From an uncultured Allobosea sp. (GTDB taxonomy: Bacteria; Pseudomonadota; Alphaproteobacteria; Rhizobiales; Beijerinckiaceae): a DNA stretch of 64,000 bases. Each line of letters opens with the position of its first letter. Position 1 is the stretch's first letter. The translations under genes were made by a program, and so were the position numbers. Shown one piece after another: positions 54,141-63,776 of the stretch. The stretch is from assembly GCF_945957345.1 (NCBI RefSeq), contig NZ_CAMFKW010000018.1, positions 1 to 64,000 of the forward strand, written 5' to 3'. The notes beneath the pieces were generated by a model. That model did not search any database. It was not told the DNA's origin and saw nothing but the letters and a program-made list of their open reading frames with translations.

Positions 54141-56297
54141 ATGTCAGCTCTGCTTCTCATCATCATATTGAGTGCGCTTTCCATAGCCTACGGCGTCTGG
54201 GCCTATGGCGATGTGATGAAGCGCGATGCCGGCAACCAGCGCATGCAGGAGATTTCCGGTGCGGTCGCCGAAGGCGCTCAGGCCTATCTGAAGCGCCAGT
54301 ACATGACCATTTCGATGGTCGGCGTCGTGCTTTTCGTCGCGCTCGCCTGGCTGCTCGGCAAATGGGTGGCGATCGGCTTCCTGATCGGCGCGGTGCTCTC
54401 GGGCATGGCCGGATTCATCGGCATGAACGTCTCGGTACGCGCCAACGTCCGCACGGCACAGGCCGCGATGCAGTCGCTGGGCGAGGGCCTCGACGTGGCC
54501 TTCAAGGCGGGCGCCGTCACCGGCATGCTCGTCGCCGGCCTCGCGCTGCTCGGCGTTGCCGTCTATTACGGCGTCCTGACCTCCTTCCTCGGCTTCGAGG
54601 CGTCCAGCCGCACGGTGATCGATTCGCTGGTGGCGCTCGGCTTCGGCGCCTCGCTGATCTCGATCTTCGCCCGTCTCGGCGGCGGCATCTTCACCAAGGG
54701 CGCCGATGTCGGCGCCGACCTCGTCGGCAAGGTCGAGGCCGGCATCCCCGAGGATGATCCGCGCAACCCCGCGACCATCGCCGACAACGTCGGTGACAAC
54801 GTCGGCGACTGCGCCGGCATGGCTGCCGACCTGTTCGAGACCTATGCGGTGACGCTGGTCGCAACCATGGTGCTCGCCGCGATCTTCTTCGCCGGCCAGC
54901 CCGTACTCGGCACGATGATGCTCTACCCGATGGCGATCGGCGCGGCCTGCATCGTCACCTCGATCATCGGCACCTTCTTCGTGAAGCTCGGCGCCAACCA
55001 GTCGATCATGGGGGCGCTCTACAAGGGCTTCATCGCCGCTGGCGTGCTCTCGGTCGGCGCGATTGCGGCCGTGAACTACGTGATGTTCGGCGGCTTCTCC
55101 GCCGCCTTCAAGACGGCGCAGGGCGTCAGCTTCACCTCGGGCGCGCTCTTCGGCTGCGCGCTGGTCGGCCTTGCCGTCACGCTCTGCATCGTCGTCATCA
55201 CCGAATACTATACCGGCACCGGCAAGCGCCCGGTCGTCTCGATCGCCCAGGCCTCGGTGACCGGCCACGGCACCAACGTCATCCAGGGCCTCGCAGTATC
55301 CTTGGAATCGACGGCGCTGCCGACGATCGTCATCATCGCCGGCATCATCGTCACCTACAGCCTCGCCGGCCTGTTCGGCATCGCCATCGCTACCACCGCC
55401 ATGCTGGCGCTGGCCGGCGTGGTCGTGGCGCTCGACGCCTTCGGCCCGGTCACCGACAATGCCGGCGGCATCGCCGAAATGGCGGGCCTGCCCAAGGAGG
55501 TCCGTCACTCCACCGACGCGCTGGACGCGGTCGGCAACACCACCAAGGCGGTCACCAAGGGCTACGCGATCGGCTCGGCCGGCCTCGGCGCGCTCGTGCT
55601 CTTCGCTGCCTATACCTCGGACCTGAACTTCTTCATCTCCGAGGCCAACAAGGCCGGCGGCACGGCGTTCCAGTACTTCAAGGGCGTCACCGTCGATTTC
55701 TCGCTGTCCAACCCCTACGTCGTCGTCGGCCTGCTGCTCGGCGGCCTCATCCCCTTCCTCTTCGGCGGCATGGGCATGACGGCGGTCGGGCGCGCGGCGG
55801 GCTCCGTCGTCGAGGAAGTCCGCCGGCAGTTCCGCGAGAAGCCCGGCATCATGGAAGGCAAGGACCGGCCCGATTACGGCCGCGCCGTCGACATGCTGAC
55901 CCGCGCCGCTATCAAGGAAATGGTCGTGCCCTCGCTCCTGCCGGTGCTGGCGCCGATCGTGACCTATTTCGTGATCTACTGGATCGCCGGCAAGAACAAC
56001 GCCTTCGCGGCCGTCGGCGCCATGCTGATGGGCGTGATCGTCACCGGCATCTTCGTCGCGATCTCGATGACCTCGGGCGGCGGCGCCTGGGACAATGCCA
56101 AGAAGAGCTTCGAGGACGGCTTCGTCGATAAGGACGGCGTGCGCCATCTCAAGGGCTCCGACGCGCACAAGGCCTCGGTGACCGGCGACACCGTCGGCGA
56201 CCCCTACAAGGACACGGCGGGCCCCGCCGTGAACCCGGCGATCAAGATCACCAACATCATCGCCCTGCTGCTGCTGGCGATCCTGGCGCATTCCTGA
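54141..56297 (+). CDS. hppA: Membrane-bound proton-translocating pyrophosphatase, K+-independent type
   Basis: 718 residues with about 16 membrane segments. Pyrophosphate/Mg sites: [48 protein letters not shown] and the C-terminal [26 protein letters not shown]. The [12 protein letters not shown] stretch has Lys where K+-dependent enzymes have Ala, which marks the K+-independent class. It pumps protons with PPi hydrolysis. The terminator 27 bases downstream isolates it as a single gene. Confidence 0.97.
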   Translation: MSALLLIIILSALSIAYGVWAYGDVMKRDAGNQRMQEISGAVAEGAQAYLKRQYMTISMVGVVLFVALAWLLGKWVAIGFLIGAVLSGMAGFIGMNVSVRANVRTAQAAMQSLGEGLDVAFKAGAVTGMLVAGLALLGVAVYYGVLTSFLGFEASSRTVIDSLVALGFGASLISIFARLGGGIFTKGADVGADLVGKVEAGIPEDDPRNPATIADNVGDNVGDCAGMAADLFETYAVTLVATMVLAAIFFAGQPVLGTMMLYPMAIGAACIVTSIIGTFFVKLGANQSIMGALYKGFIAAGVLSVGAIAAVNYVMFGGFSAAFKTAQGVSFTSGALFGCALVGLAVTLCIVVITEYYTGTGKRPVVSIAQASVTGHGTNVIQGLAVSLESTALPTIVIIAGIIVTYSLAGLFGIAIATTAMLALAGVVVALDAFGPVTDNAGGIAEMAGLPKEVRHSTDALDAVGNTTKAVTKGYAIGSAGLGALVLFAAYTSDLNFFISEANKAGGTAFQYFKGVTVDFSLSNPYVVVGLLLGGLIPFLFGGMGMTAVGRAAGSVVEEVRRQFREKPGIMEGKDRPDYGRAVDMLTRAAIKEMVVPSLLPVLAPIVTYFVIYWIAGKNNAFAAVGAMLMGVIVTGIFVAISMTSGGGAWDNAKKSFEDGFVDKDGVRHLKGSDAHKASVTGDTVGDPYKDTAGPAVNPAIKITNIIALLLLAILAHS

Positions 56298-56323
56298 TCG
56301 CAAGCCTGGTCGAGGCCATCACG

Positions 56324-56350
56324 AACCCGCGGCAAAAGCCGCGGGTTTTT
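56324..56350 (+). terminator. Rho-independent terminator of hppA
   Basis: CCCGCGGC (56326-56333) pairs with GCCGCGGG (56338-56345) around AAAA, extended by two A-T pairs and followed by a T-run. Confidence 0.92.
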
Positions 56351-56496
56351 CTTGTCGGGCAACGGTTTGCGCCTGCGACTTGAATCAAGCCGGCAGGCTG
56401 TTGAATCAAGCTCGCAAGCTACGGCCGGGAGCGTAGTGTTGCCGCATGCCGTCAGGTGAAAGTGCTGGCATGGTCCCGCTCGACCAAGGAGTGACC

Positions 56497-57420
56497 ATGT
56501 CCATACAAACGCTCGACACCGCATCGGCGGCCCCGAACCGCGCTACTGAAATCGTCCTGCTTCTGGTGCTCGCCACGCTCTGGGGCGGCTCCTACAGCTT
56601 CATCAAGATCGGCGTGGAGACGATCCCGCCGCTGACGCTGATCGCGGCACGCACCCTCATTGCCGGGCTGATCCTGCTCGCGGTCATTCGCTGGCGCGGC
56701 CTGCGCCTGCCGCGCGACCTCGTGTCCTGGCGACGCTTTTTCACCCAAGCCCTGCTGAACAGCGTCGTGCCGTTCACGCTGATCGCCTGGGCTGAGCGCA
56801 GCGTCGATGCCGGCCTCGCCTCGATCCTCAACGGTACCACGCCGGTCTTCGTCTTCCTGATCTCGCTCGCGCTGATGCCCAAGCGCCGGCCCGATTGGCG
56901 CAAGGGGCTGGGCGTCGCGGCCGGCGTCGCCGGCATCAGCCTGATCGTCGGTGTCGACGCCTTCTCGGGACTGGGCTCGCAAGCGATGCCGCAACTGGCC
57001 ATCGTCGCCGCGACCGTCGCCTACGCCTTCGCGGCGCTGTTCGGCCGGCATTTCACCGGCATGGACCCCTTGCTGCCGGCCGCTGGCTCGATGTTGACCG
57101 GCACGGCCCTGCTGATTCCGGCCGCGCTCATCGTCGACAGGCCCTGGACGCTGGCGCCCTCGCAGGAATCCGTGCTGGCGCTGCTCGCCCTATCGGTCGT
57201 CTCGACGGCGCTCGCCTTCGCCATCTATTTCCGGCTCATCCGGACGCTGGGGTCAGTAGGGACGACGGCAGTATCTTATTTGCGCGTGCCGGTTGGCGTC
57301 GCGATCGGCTTCGTCTTTCTGGGCGAGCGCCTGCAACCGACGGCCTGGATCGGGCTTGCGCTGGTCGTGCTGGGCGTCCTGTCGATGACGCTCCCGGAGC
57401 GGAAAAGCGCGGCGAATTGA
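56497..57420 (+). CDS. EamA-family (DMT) transporter
   Basis: 307 residues from ATG 56497, with AAGGAG at five bases. Ten hydrophobic segments in two EamA repeats (LLVLATLWGGSYSFIKIGVETIPP, TLIAARTLIAGLILLAVIRWRG; second half VVSTALAFAIYFRLIRTLGSVGTTAVSYLRVPVGVAIGFVFLGERL). Members export amino acids or drugs. No specific substrate. It converges on bamE. Confidence 0.9.
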   Translation: MSIQTLDTASAAPNRATEIVLLLVLATLWGGSYSFIKIGVETIPPLTLIAARTLIAGLILLAVIRWRGLRLPRDLVSWRRFFTQALLNSVVPFTLIAWAERSVDAGLASILNGTTPVFVFLISLALMPKRRPDWRKGLGVAAGVAGISLIVGVDAFSGLGSQAMPQLAIVAATVAYAFAALFGRHFTGMDPLLPAAGSMLTGTALLIPAALIVDRPWTLAPSQESVLALLALSVVSTALAFAIYFRLIRTLGSVGTTAVSYLRVPVGVAIGFVFLGERLQPTAWIGLALVVLGVLSMTLPERKSAAN

Positions 57421-57435
57421 AACCTGCACCGGCCT

Positions 57436-57470
57436 GAAAAAGCAAAACCCCGCGGCGACGCCGTGGGGTT
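57436..57470 (-). terminator. Terminator between convergent EamA gene and bamE
   Basis: 57446-57456 pairs with 57460-57470 (11 bp, one G-T) around GAC. On the minus strand TTTTGCTTTTTC follows, so it terminates bamE; on the plus strand the tail is weak. Confidence 0.75.
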
Positions 57471-57499
57471 CGTCGTCTTCCGAACGTCGTCGTGCCCGC

Positions 57500-57994
57500 T
57501 TACGAGCCGAGCGGGTTGAACTTGGTGACCCCGCGGAACAGGTTGCGCAGGAAGCTCTGCTCCTCGCCGCCCGTTGGCGTGGTACGGCTGATGAAGTCGA
57601 AGATCACGCCGTCCTGCAGCCCGTAATGGGCGATGCGCTCGACCTTGAAGCTCTTGTTGAAATAGACGACCAGTACCTGCTGGTCGATGACCGCCGGGTC
57701 CTGGAACTGGAATCGGCGCCGCATCGTCTGGCTGATATAGTAGAAGGTGCGATTGCCGACCGTCGAAGTGGTCGAGGGCGTGCCGAGCGTGGTCAGCACG
57801 GCCTGCACGTCCATCCCGACCTTGACCTGCGCGATCAGCCCTTCGTCCATCACGAAGCCGCGCTTGAATTCCTCGTTGATGCCCGCGGAGGTTGGCAGCA
57901 CGAAGCCGCCGACATCCGGGCCGCAGCCGGCCAGCACAAGGGAGGTGGTCGCGAGGGCTCCGAGCAGAGCCGTGCGGCGGGTGATCTGGGTCAT
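57500..57994 (-). CDS. bamE: Outer-membrane assembly lipoprotein BamE (OmlA/SmpA)
   Basis: 164 residues from ATG 57994. Lipoprotein signal with twin Arg and lipobox LVLAGC, then the BamE fold: LIAQVKVGMDVQAVLTTLGTPSTTSTV, TFYYISQTMRRRFQFQDPAVIDQQVLVVYF, and the end RNLFRGVTKFNPLGS. It is the small subunit of the BAM complex. It is divergent from the UQCC gene, the standard Rhizobiales order. The frame to 58183 is a false extension. Confidence 0.92.
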   Translation of the reverse strand: MTQITRRTALLGALATTSLVLAGCGPDVGGFVLPTSAGINEEFKRGFVMDEGLIAQVKVGMDVQAVLTTLGTPSTTSTVGNRTFYYISQTMRRRFQFQDPAVIDQQVLVVYFNKSFKVERIAHYGLQDGVIFDFISRTTPTGGEEQSFLRNLFRGVTKFNPLGS

Positions 57995-58130
57995 GCGGGC
58001 ACGATCCGAAAGGCGAGCACGGCCGGGACGATCCAAGCCGCTTGTCAAAAGGGTAAGGGTTGGCGTAACGCCCGAGGATGGCTTTGGCAAGGCGAGGGCG
58101 CCCCGTGCAGGAGCGGGCGGGAGTAAAGAG

Positions 58131-58676
58131 TTGATTTTCGGGTTGTTCGGCAAGCGCAGCAATCGACGCTCTCCTGTGGACACGCTGTTCGGGCGGGTGG
58201 CCGAGGCTTCGCGCCTGCCCGCGCTCTATGTCGGTGGCGGGATTCCCGACAGCTTCGAGGGCCGTTTCGAATCGCTGACCCTGCATGTCCTGCTGGTGCT
58301 GCGCCGTCTGCGCGAGCTGCCGCCGCCGGCCGCCGAATTGGCGCAGGAGTTGGTGGATGCCTGCTTCGCCTATCTGGAGCTGGGCTTCCGCAATGGCGGC
58401 ATCAGCGACATCGCCGTGCCCAAGAAGATGAAGAAGATCGGCCAGATGTTCTATGGCCGCGTGCAGGCCTATGAGGCCGCGCTGGCGGCGCCGGGCCTCG
58501 ACGCATTGGCCGAGGCGCTGGGGCGCAATGCTTGCAAGCCGGAGGCGGCGCCTGCGCTGGCGGCTTATGTTCGGGCCGCGCAGGAAGCGCTCGCGACCGC
58601 CGATCTCGACGACATCATGAATCGGGAAGCACTCTTTCCCGCCTTCGCGATCCGGGAGGCTGCCCATGGCGCATGA
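58131..58676 (+). CDS. Ubiquinol-cytochrome c chaperone family protein
   Basis: 181 residues from a TTG at 58131 with GGGAG seven bases before. RVAEASRLPALYVGGGIPDSFEGRFESLTLHVLLVLRRL, LAQELVDACFAYLELGFRNGGISDIAVPKKMKKIGQMFYGR and DIMNREALFPAF match the UQCC1/CBP3 family, which aids bc1 complex assembly. The upstream frame to 57747 lies over bamE on the opposite strand. It overlaps the next gene by eleven bases. Confidence 0.88.
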   Translation: MIFGLFGKRSNRRSPVDTLFGRVAEASRLPALYVGGGIPDSFEGRFESLTLHVLLVLRRLRELPPPAAELAQELVDACFAYLELGFRNGGISDIAVPKKMKKIGQMFYGRVQAYEAALAAPGLDALAEALGRNACKPEAAPALAAYVRAAQEALATADLDDIMNREALFPAFAIREAAHGA

Positions 58677-59223
58677 TCATCAGCCGGCTTCGCCGCTCAA
58701 GCATCCGGTCCGTGTCGAGTCGATCCGCCCGCGCGGCACCGAGGTCGTGGTCCGGGCGGAAGCGGGGCAATTGCCGGGCATTGCGACGATGCTTGGCCTC
58801 GTCTCCATCGAGGCGTTGGAGGGGCGCTATACCCTCACGCGCAACGGCGACCGCGTGAAGCTCGATGGCCGCATCGCGGCCCGCCTGCACCAGGCCTGCA
58901 TCGTGACGCTCGATCCGTTCCCGGTTCAGCTCGACGTGCCCGTGCAGCTCGATTTCGCGCCCGAAGAGGACATCGCGGCCTTCGCGCGGCGCAACGATCG
59001 CGACGATGCCGAGATCGACATCGAAGTGCTGCTGAACGAGCAAGATCCGCCCGAGCCGATCATCGACGGAATCATCGATCTCGGCGGCATCACGCTGGAG
59101 TTCTTGGCGCTGGCGCTCGATCCCTACCCGCGCAAGCCCGGCGCCAGCTTCGAGTCGTCGGCAGGCGACAGCGGCACGGAATCGCCTTTCGCGGCGCTCG
59201 CAAAGTTGAAACGCGGTGACTGA
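58666..59223 (+). CDS. DUF177/YceD-family protein
   Basis: 185 residues. PVRVESIRPRGTEVVVRAEAGQL, IAARLHQACIVTLDPFPVQLDVPVQLDFAP and IIDGIIDLGGITLEFLALALDPYPRKPG are the DUF177 signature. YceD is co-transcribed with plsX and rpmF in many bacteria and linked to 23S rRNA accumulation; rpmF is not next to it here. Confidence 0.9.
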   Translation: MAHDHQPASPLKHPVRVESIRPRGTEVVVRAEAGQLPGIATMLGLVSIEALEGRYTLTRNGDRVKLDGRIAARLHQACIVTLDPFPVQLDVPVQLDFAPEEDIAAFARRNDRDDAEIDIEVLLNEQDPPEPIIDGIIDLGGITLEFLALALDPYPRKPGASFESSAGDSGTESPFAALAKLKRGD

Positions 59224-59337
59224 AGCGTCCTCCGGCTCTTGCGCTGCTTGCGGCTACGGTCCAAGTCGCTATTGTCCGGCCGGCACTGAGCCGTCCCGGA
59301 TCGAAGGTCGGCCATTCCCGGGACACGCCAGAATTCC

Positions 59338-60396
59338 ATGACAAGACCGGTTACAATCGCGCTCGATGCGATGGGCGGGGATCACGGCCCTTCCGTCGTC
59401 ATTCCCGGCGCCGCCCTAATGCTTGAGCGTCGCCCGGACGCGCGCTTCGTCATCTTCGGAGACGAGAAGCAGGTGCTGCCGCTGATCGACCAGCATCCCA
59501 AGCTCAAGGCCGTCACGACCTTCCACCACACCGAAGTCTCGGTGAAGATGGACGACAAGCCGAGCCAGGCGCTCCGCTATGGCCGCTACAAGTCCTCGAT
59601 GTGGCGCGCGATCGACGCCACCAAGACCGGAGAGGCGCATGTCACCGTCTCCGCCGGCAATACCGGCGCGCTGATGGCGATGTCGAAATTCTGCCTGAAG
59701 TCGATGCCGCAGGTCGATCGGCCGGCGCTCGCCGGCCTGTGGCCGACCGCGCGCGGCGAAAGCATCGTGCTCGATCTCGGCGCCACGATCGGCGCGGATG
59801 CGCGTCATCTCGTCGATCTCGCGGTGATGGGCGCGGCCATGGCCCGCGTCGTGCTCGATCTCGATCGGCCGACCGTCGGCCTGCTCAATGTCGGCGTCGA
59901 GGAGATCAAGGGCGTCGAGGCGGTCAAGGAAGCCGGCCGCATCCTGCGCGAAAGCAACCTGCCGCATCTCGCCTATCACGGCTTCGTCGAGGGCGACGAT
60001 CTCGGCAAGGGCACGGTCGACGTCGTCGTCACCGAGGGCTTCACCGGCAATATCGCGCTCAAGACCGCCGAAGGCACCGCCAAGCAGATCGCCGAATATC
60101 TGCGCGCCGCGATGGGCCGTTCGCTGATGTCGAAAATCGGCTATGTTTTCGCCCGCGGCGCCTTCGCGGCGTTGAAGGACAAGCTCGATCCGCGCAAGTC
60201 GAACGGCGGCGTCTTTCTCGGTCTGGAAGGCATCGTCGTCAAGAGCCATGGCGGCACGGACGCGATCGGCTTCGCCAGCGCCGCCGAATTGGGTTATGAA
60301 ATGGCACGCGAGGACCTGATGGCTAAGGTCCGCGAAATGGTCGCCGCGAGCACGCGTCCGGAGCTGACGGTCGCGCAGCCTGCCGAGACCGAGTAA
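59338..60396 (+). CDS. plsX: Phosphate acyltransferase PlsX
   Basis: 352 residues. [18 protein letters not shown] at the N-terminus, [33 protein letters not shown], and [18 protein letters not shown] are conserved. It makes acyl-phosphate from acyl-ACP for phospholipid synthesis. It precedes fabH by 13 bases. Confidence 0.97.
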   Translation: MTRPVTIALDAMGGDHGPSVVIPGAALMLERRPDARFVIFGDEKQVLPLIDQHPKLKAVTTFHHTEVSVKMDDKPSQALRYGRYKSSMWRAIDATKTGEAHVTVSAGNTGALMAMSKFCLKSMPQVDRPALAGLWPTARGESIVLDLGATIGADARHLVDLAVMGAAMARVVLDLDRPTVGLLNVGVEEIKGVEAVKEAGRILRESNLPHLAYHGFVEGDDLGKGTVDVVVTEGFTGNIALKTAEGTAKQIAEYLRAAMGRSLMSKIGYVFARGAFAALKDKLDPRKSNGGVFLGLEGIVVKSHGGTDAIGFASAAELGYEMAREDLMAKVREMVAASTRPELTVAQPAETE

Positions 60397-60409
60397 GGAA
60401 CAGCCTCCT

Positions 60410-61387
60410 TTGTCCATCCTGCGCTCTCAAGTCGTCGGCTGCGGCTCCTATCTGCCCGCGCGCATCGTCACCAATGCCGAGCTCGCCGCGCGCGTCGACA
60501 CCAGCGACGAGTGGATCGTCCAGCGCACCGGCATCCGCCAGCGCCATGTCGCGGCCGATGACGAGCCGACTTCCATCGTCGGCCTCAAGGCAGCGCAGGC
60601 GGCGATCGCCGATGCCGGCATCGACCCCACCGAGATCGACCTGATCATCGTGGCGACCGCGACGCCGGACCACACCTTTCCCGCAACCGCGACGCAGATC
60701 CAGGCGGCGCTGGGCATCAATGGCGGTGCGGCTTTCGACGTGCAGGCTGTCTGCTCCGGCTTCGTCTTCGCGCTGGCGACGGCCGACAAGTTCCTGACCA
60801 CGGGCGGCGCTCGCGCGGCCCTCGTCATCGGCGCCGAGACCTTCTCGCGCATCCTCGACTGGGAGGATCGCGCCACCTGCGTGCTGTTCGGCGACGGTGC
60901 CGGTGCGGTGGTGCTGAAGGCAGTGCCGGGCGAGGGCACGTTGGCCGATCGCGGCATTCTCACCACCCATATCCGGTCGGATGGCCGCTACAAGGACAAG
61001 CTCTATGTCGACGGCGGCGCAGGCTCGACCAAGACGGTCGGCTTCCTGCGGATGGAGGGCAAGGAGGTCTTCCGCCACGCCGTCACCAATCTCGCCGAGA
61101 CAGTGCGCCACACTTTCGAGCAGACGGGCCTGTCCGGCGCCGATATCGACTGGTTCGTGCCGCATCAGGCCAACCGCCGCATCATCGATGCCACCGCCGA
61201 CAAGCTCGGCATCAGCCACGACCATGTCGTCGTCACGGTCGACCGCCACGGCAACACCTCGGCGGCGTCGATCCCGCTCGCTCTGGCGGAGGCCCATGCC
61301 GATGGTCGCATCAGGCGCGGGCAACTCGTCCTGATCGAGGCGATGGGTGGCGGATTCACCTGGGGCTCGGCCCTGATCCGCTGGTGA
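60410..61387 (+). CDS. fabH: Beta-ketoacyl-ACP synthase III
   Basis: 325 residues from a TTG. Cys115 in [12 protein letters not shown], His in [10 protein letters not shown] and Asn in [13 protein letters not shown] form the triad. It starts fatty-acid elongation from acetyl-CoA and malonyl-ACP. GAACAGCCTCC precedes it without a classical AGGAGG site; translation may be coupled to plsX. Confidence 0.96.
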   Translation: MSILRSQVVGCGSYLPARIVTNAELAARVDTSDEWIVQRTGIRQRHVAADDEPTSIVGLKAAQAAIADAGIDPTEIDLIIVATATPDHTFPATATQIQAALGINGGAAFDVQAVCSGFVFALATADKFLTTGGARAALVIGAETFSRILDWEDRATCVLFGDGAGAVVLKAVPGEGTLADRGILTTHIRSDGRYKDKLYVDGGAGSTKTVGFLRMEGKEVFRHAVTNLAETVRHTFEQTGLSGADIDWFVPHQANRRIIDATADKLGISHDHVVVTVDRHGNTSAASIPLALAEAHADGRIRRGQLVLIEAMGGGFTWGSALIRW

Positions 61388-61479
61388 CCTTGCGGTAGAG
61401 AATTCGCGAAAATTGTCATGAAACATCGCTATTTTGGGTCAAATTCGGCCTAGCACGGCACATTAGCCGCGCTTGAGGA

Positions 61480-61508
61480 TTGACCCGCGCGACGGGGGGG
61501 CCTAGCGT
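61480..61508 (+). promoter_or_regulatory. Candidate sigma-70 promoter of ihfA
   Basis: TTGACC (61480-61485) and TAGCGT (61503-61508) are 17 bases apart in the 190-base gap before ihfA. The -35 box is good and the -10 box poor, as often in GC-rich alphaproteobacteria. Confidence 0.35.
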
Positions 61509-61577
61509 CCGCCGTCCGTAATGGCGAAAGGCCGGCGGTTTTCCGCCGCTGCCTGCAATGCGCCTTGGAGGATATGA

Positions 61578-61892
61578 ATGGCGGGGCAAACGGTCACTCG
61601 CGCGGACCTGTGCGAGGCTGTCTACCAGAAGATCGGCTTGTCGCGGACGGAGTCGTCGAAGCTCGTCGAAGCGGTGCTCGACGAGATCTGCGACGCGGTC
61701 GCGCGCGGCGAGAATGTGAAATTGTCCTCGTTCGGTTCTTTCGTCGTACGAGACAAAGGCGAACGAATCGGGCGTAATCCCAAAACTGGCGTTGAGGTGC
61801 CCATCGAGCCGCGTCGCGTGATGGTGTTCAAACCCTCGAACGTGATGAAGGCCCGCATCAACGGGCAGACGGGTGAGGGTGAGACTGAGTGA
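61578..61892 (+). CDS. ihfA: Integration host factor alpha subunit
   Basis: 104 residues. [67 protein letters not shown] match IHF-alpha, the DNA-bending arm with the Arg/Pro loop intact. The stop overlaps merR by GTGA, so the two are coupled. Confidence 0.97.
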   Translation: MAGQTVTRADLCEAVYQKIGLSRTESSKLVEAVLDEICDAVARGENVKLSSFGSFVVRDKGERIGRNPKTGVEVPIEPRRVMVFKPSNVMKARINGQTGEGETE

Positions 61893-62434
61893 ACCTGGAG
61901 TTCCACGCCGGCGATACCGAGGCCGAATTGGACACCAAGAGCCCAGATGCCTTCCGGACCATCAGCGAGGTCGCCGAAGACCTCGACATACCTCAGCACG
62001 TGCTGCGGTTCTGGGAGACCCGCTTCAATCAGATCAAGCCGCTGAAACGTGGCGGCGGGCGCCGCTACTACCGGCCTGATGACGTCGCCCTGCTCAAGGG
62101 CATAAGGCGCCTGCTCTATGGCGAAGGCTATACGATCAAGGGCCTGCAGCGCATCCTGAAGGAACAGGGACCGCGCCATGTCCAGGCGATCGGGCGCGGA
62201 GCGCCGATCGGGGCCATGAGCGGTGCTGCCGCGGCCGGCGCACCCACGCCCGGTGGTCAGGCGGCTATGCCCGACGATTTTGCCGACGGTCCGACGGAGC
62301 CGCGGCAGCCTTACCGGCAGGCCGTTCCCGAGGGGCTCGACGACGTCTCCATCCTGACGGCGGTGATGAAGGAGCTCGGCGAGTGCCGACGCATCCTCGA
62401 ACAAGCCTTGCAACCTGCGCCTGACGCGGCCTGA
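61889..62434 (+). CDS. MerR-family regulator adjacent to ihfA
   Basis: 181 residues from GTG 61889. [73 protein letters not shown]. The family is conserved after ihfA in Rhizobiales; targets are unknown. The C-terminus is Ala/Pro-rich with no sensor Cys, so it probably responds to no metal. Confidence 0.92.
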   Translation: MNLEFHAGDTEAELDTKSPDAFRTISEVAEDLDIPQHVLRFWETRFNQIKPLKRGGGRRYYRPDDVALLKGIRRLLYGEGYTIKGLQRILKEQGPRHVQAIGRGAPIGAMSGAAAAGAPTPGGQAAMPDDFADGPTEPRQPYRQAVPEGLDDVSILTAVMKELGECRRILEQALQPAPDAA

Positions 62435-62438
62435 TAGA

Positions 62439-62470
62439 AGACGGAGCCGCGGCTCTGCCGCGCTCCGTCT
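62439..62470. terminator. Hairpin between convergent merR and lipoprotein gene
   Basis: AGACGGAG (62439-62446) pairs with CTCCGTCT (62463-62470), and inner CGCGGC (62448-62453) with GCCGCG (62457-62462), with one bulged C. No strong T-run, but position supports termination. Confidence 0.6.
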
Positions 62471-62510
62471 CTCATGTTCCAGCTAACTCGTTGAGGGCGT
62501 GCGCCGCCGG

Positions 62511-62990
62511 TCAGCTCTGCGGTGCTTCATCGGCTTCAACGCGCGGGGCTCGCTCGCGGCGGATGGCAGGCTTGTGTTTCCCGCGGCCAAGCGGGCCAGC
62601 CTTCTTCAGCGGCACGAGACTGGCGAGCACCGGATTGGGAAAATGCTCGAGCGTCGAGCCCGTGGCGGCGTCGACCCCCATGCCGACGACACCACCGATC
62701 AGAATGTTTCCGGCGAAACCGGCCGCGCCGGCTCCGGCAATGCGTGTCGAGACCGGCACCTGCATCTCGGCGTACCCCTCTTTCGAGAAGGTGACGACGA
62801 ATTCCGATTTGCGGCTGACTTCCCAAGTGCAAGGCGTGGCCGTGCACGCATGCCCCAGCGACGAGCGGGCCTCGGCACCTCCGGGCTCGCTGCTGATCGT
62901 GATCTGATTGGTTGTTCCGCGCGTGACGGTCGCGCATCCACCCAGCGTCGCGGCCAATGCAGCCGCGCCGAGAACTCGTATTATCAACAT
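62511..62990 (-). CDS. PEGA-like lipoprotein
   Basis: 159 residues from ATG 62990. Lipobox LGGC follows a short signal (RVLGAAALAATLGGC). A PEGA-type beta domain follows (TNQITISSEPGGAEARSS, FVVTFSKEGYAEMQVPVST), with two Cys (GHACTATPCTW), then a Gly-rich hydrophobic stretch (GAGAAGFAGNILIGGVVGMGVDAATGS) and a basic tail. It is a surface or periplasmic lipoprotein of unknown partner. Confidence 0.8.
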   Translation of the reverse strand: MLIIRVLGAAALAATLGGCATVTRGTTNQITISSEPGGAEARSSLGHACTATPCTWEVSRKSEFVVTFSKEGYAEMQVPVSTRIAGAGAAGFAGNILIGGVVGMGVDAATGSTLEHFPNPVLASLVPLKKAGPLGRGKHKPAIRRERAPRVEADEAPQS

Positions 62991-63133
62991 GTTAAGCCCC
63001 TTTCCCCAAGGGCTAGCTAGATTCTGTCGTGGCAAAAGAGCAAGGCGGGCATGCGTGTGAGCTGTGTACAACTTGCACGCGTGCCAGATTGGCAGCCTTG
63101 ATGTCCCAATCTCGCCACATAGCTACGAAGGCG

Positions 63134-63156
63134 CCGAGAGGGATCTCGGGCTTTTT
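63134..63156 (+). terminator. Terminator-like hairpin in the sugE leader
   Basis: CCGAGA (63134-63139) pairs with TCTCGG (63144-63149) around GGGA, then GC and five T. It ends about 30 bases before the sugE ribosome site, where an attenuator would sit; no guanidine-riboswitch motif is recognised. Confidence 0.45.
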
Positions 63157-63197
63157 GGGCGCGAGCCGCTGCGCCTGACCCATTGAGGAGCGCCGGC

Positions 63198-63515
63198 ATG
63201 GCTTGGCTCTATCTGTTCGTCGCGGGGCTGTTCGAAGTCGGTTGGGCTATTGGCCTGAAATACACGCAAGGCTTCACCCGCCTCGTCCCGACGCTGTTCA
63301 CCGGCATCAGCATGGTCGTGAGCCTGGGCCTGCTCGGGCTTGCCCTGAAATCGCTGCCTGTCGGCACGGCCTATGCGGTCTGGACCGGCATCGGCACGAT
63401 CGGTACGGCGATCCTCGGCATCGCCTTGCTCGGTGAGCCCGCGGGCGCGCTACGCCTGGCCTGCATCGGCCTGATCGTTGTCGGCATTGTCGGGCTCAAG
63501 CTGGTCTCGGCGTGA
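63198..63515 (+). CDS. sugE: SugE/Gdx-type small multidrug resistance transporter
   Basis: 105 residues from ATG 63198 with GAGGAG seven bases before. Four helices, the essential Glu13, and the Gdx marks [13 protein letters not shown] and [20 protein letters not shown], distinct from EmrE. Gdx proteins export guanidinium; SugE ones also quaternary ammonium compounds. Confidence 0.92.
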   Translation: MAWLYLFVAGLFEVGWAIGLKYTQGFTRLVPTLFTGISMVVSLGLLGLALKSLPVGTAYAVWTGIGTIGTAILGIALLGEPAGALRLACIGLIVVGIVGLKLVSA

Positions 63516-63525
63516 AAGCCGAGGC

Positions 63526-63696
63526 TTAGCTTCTGCGCCAGGATGCCGGCCAGTAGCCGCCGCGCTCCAGCAGCACGATCAGGACGATGATCGCCAGCGT
63601 GACCACGATGGTCATCAGCTTCGCGTTCCAGGGCACGCCGCGGCCGATCAGCCAGATCAGGCTGAGGCCGATGATCAGGGGAATGACGATTTCCAT
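63526..63696 (-). CDS. Small membrane protein of 56 residues
   Basis: An open frame of 57 codons from ATG 63696 (start MEIVIPLIIGLSLIWLIGRG) to TAA 63526-63528. Two hydrophobic helices (residues 2-18 and 27-44) are joined by a short polar turn (GRGVPWNAK), ending LERGGYWPASWRRS. This hairpin-like plan and normal codon use support a real gene. It converges on sugE with a 10-base gap. No family recognised. Confidence 0.6.
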   Translation of the reverse strand: MEIVIPLIIGLSLIWLIGRGVPWNAKLMTIVVTLAIIVLIVLLERGGYWPASWRRS

Positions 63697-63776
63697 GGCG
63701 AGAGCCTAACCTGCGTCTCGGGGGCGCTGCAATCGCTGGCTCGGCCTGTCGCTTGTCCGCAAGGCTGCGCCGCGAC

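Noticed and set aside
54144..56303. 719-codon open frame on the minus strand opposite hppA, and similar long antisense frames opposite parC, the HerA-like gene and the OmpA-like gene
   Set aside because: High GC with C/G-rich third positions leaves the complementary frame free of stops. These products are His/Arg/Asp-rich, have no known motif, and the opposite strand encodes a conserved family in each case.
63061..63197. Guanidine riboswitch upstream of sugE
   Set aside because: Neither the guanidine-I core motifs nor the paired ACGR hairpins of guanidine-II are visible; only a terminator-like hairpin remains.
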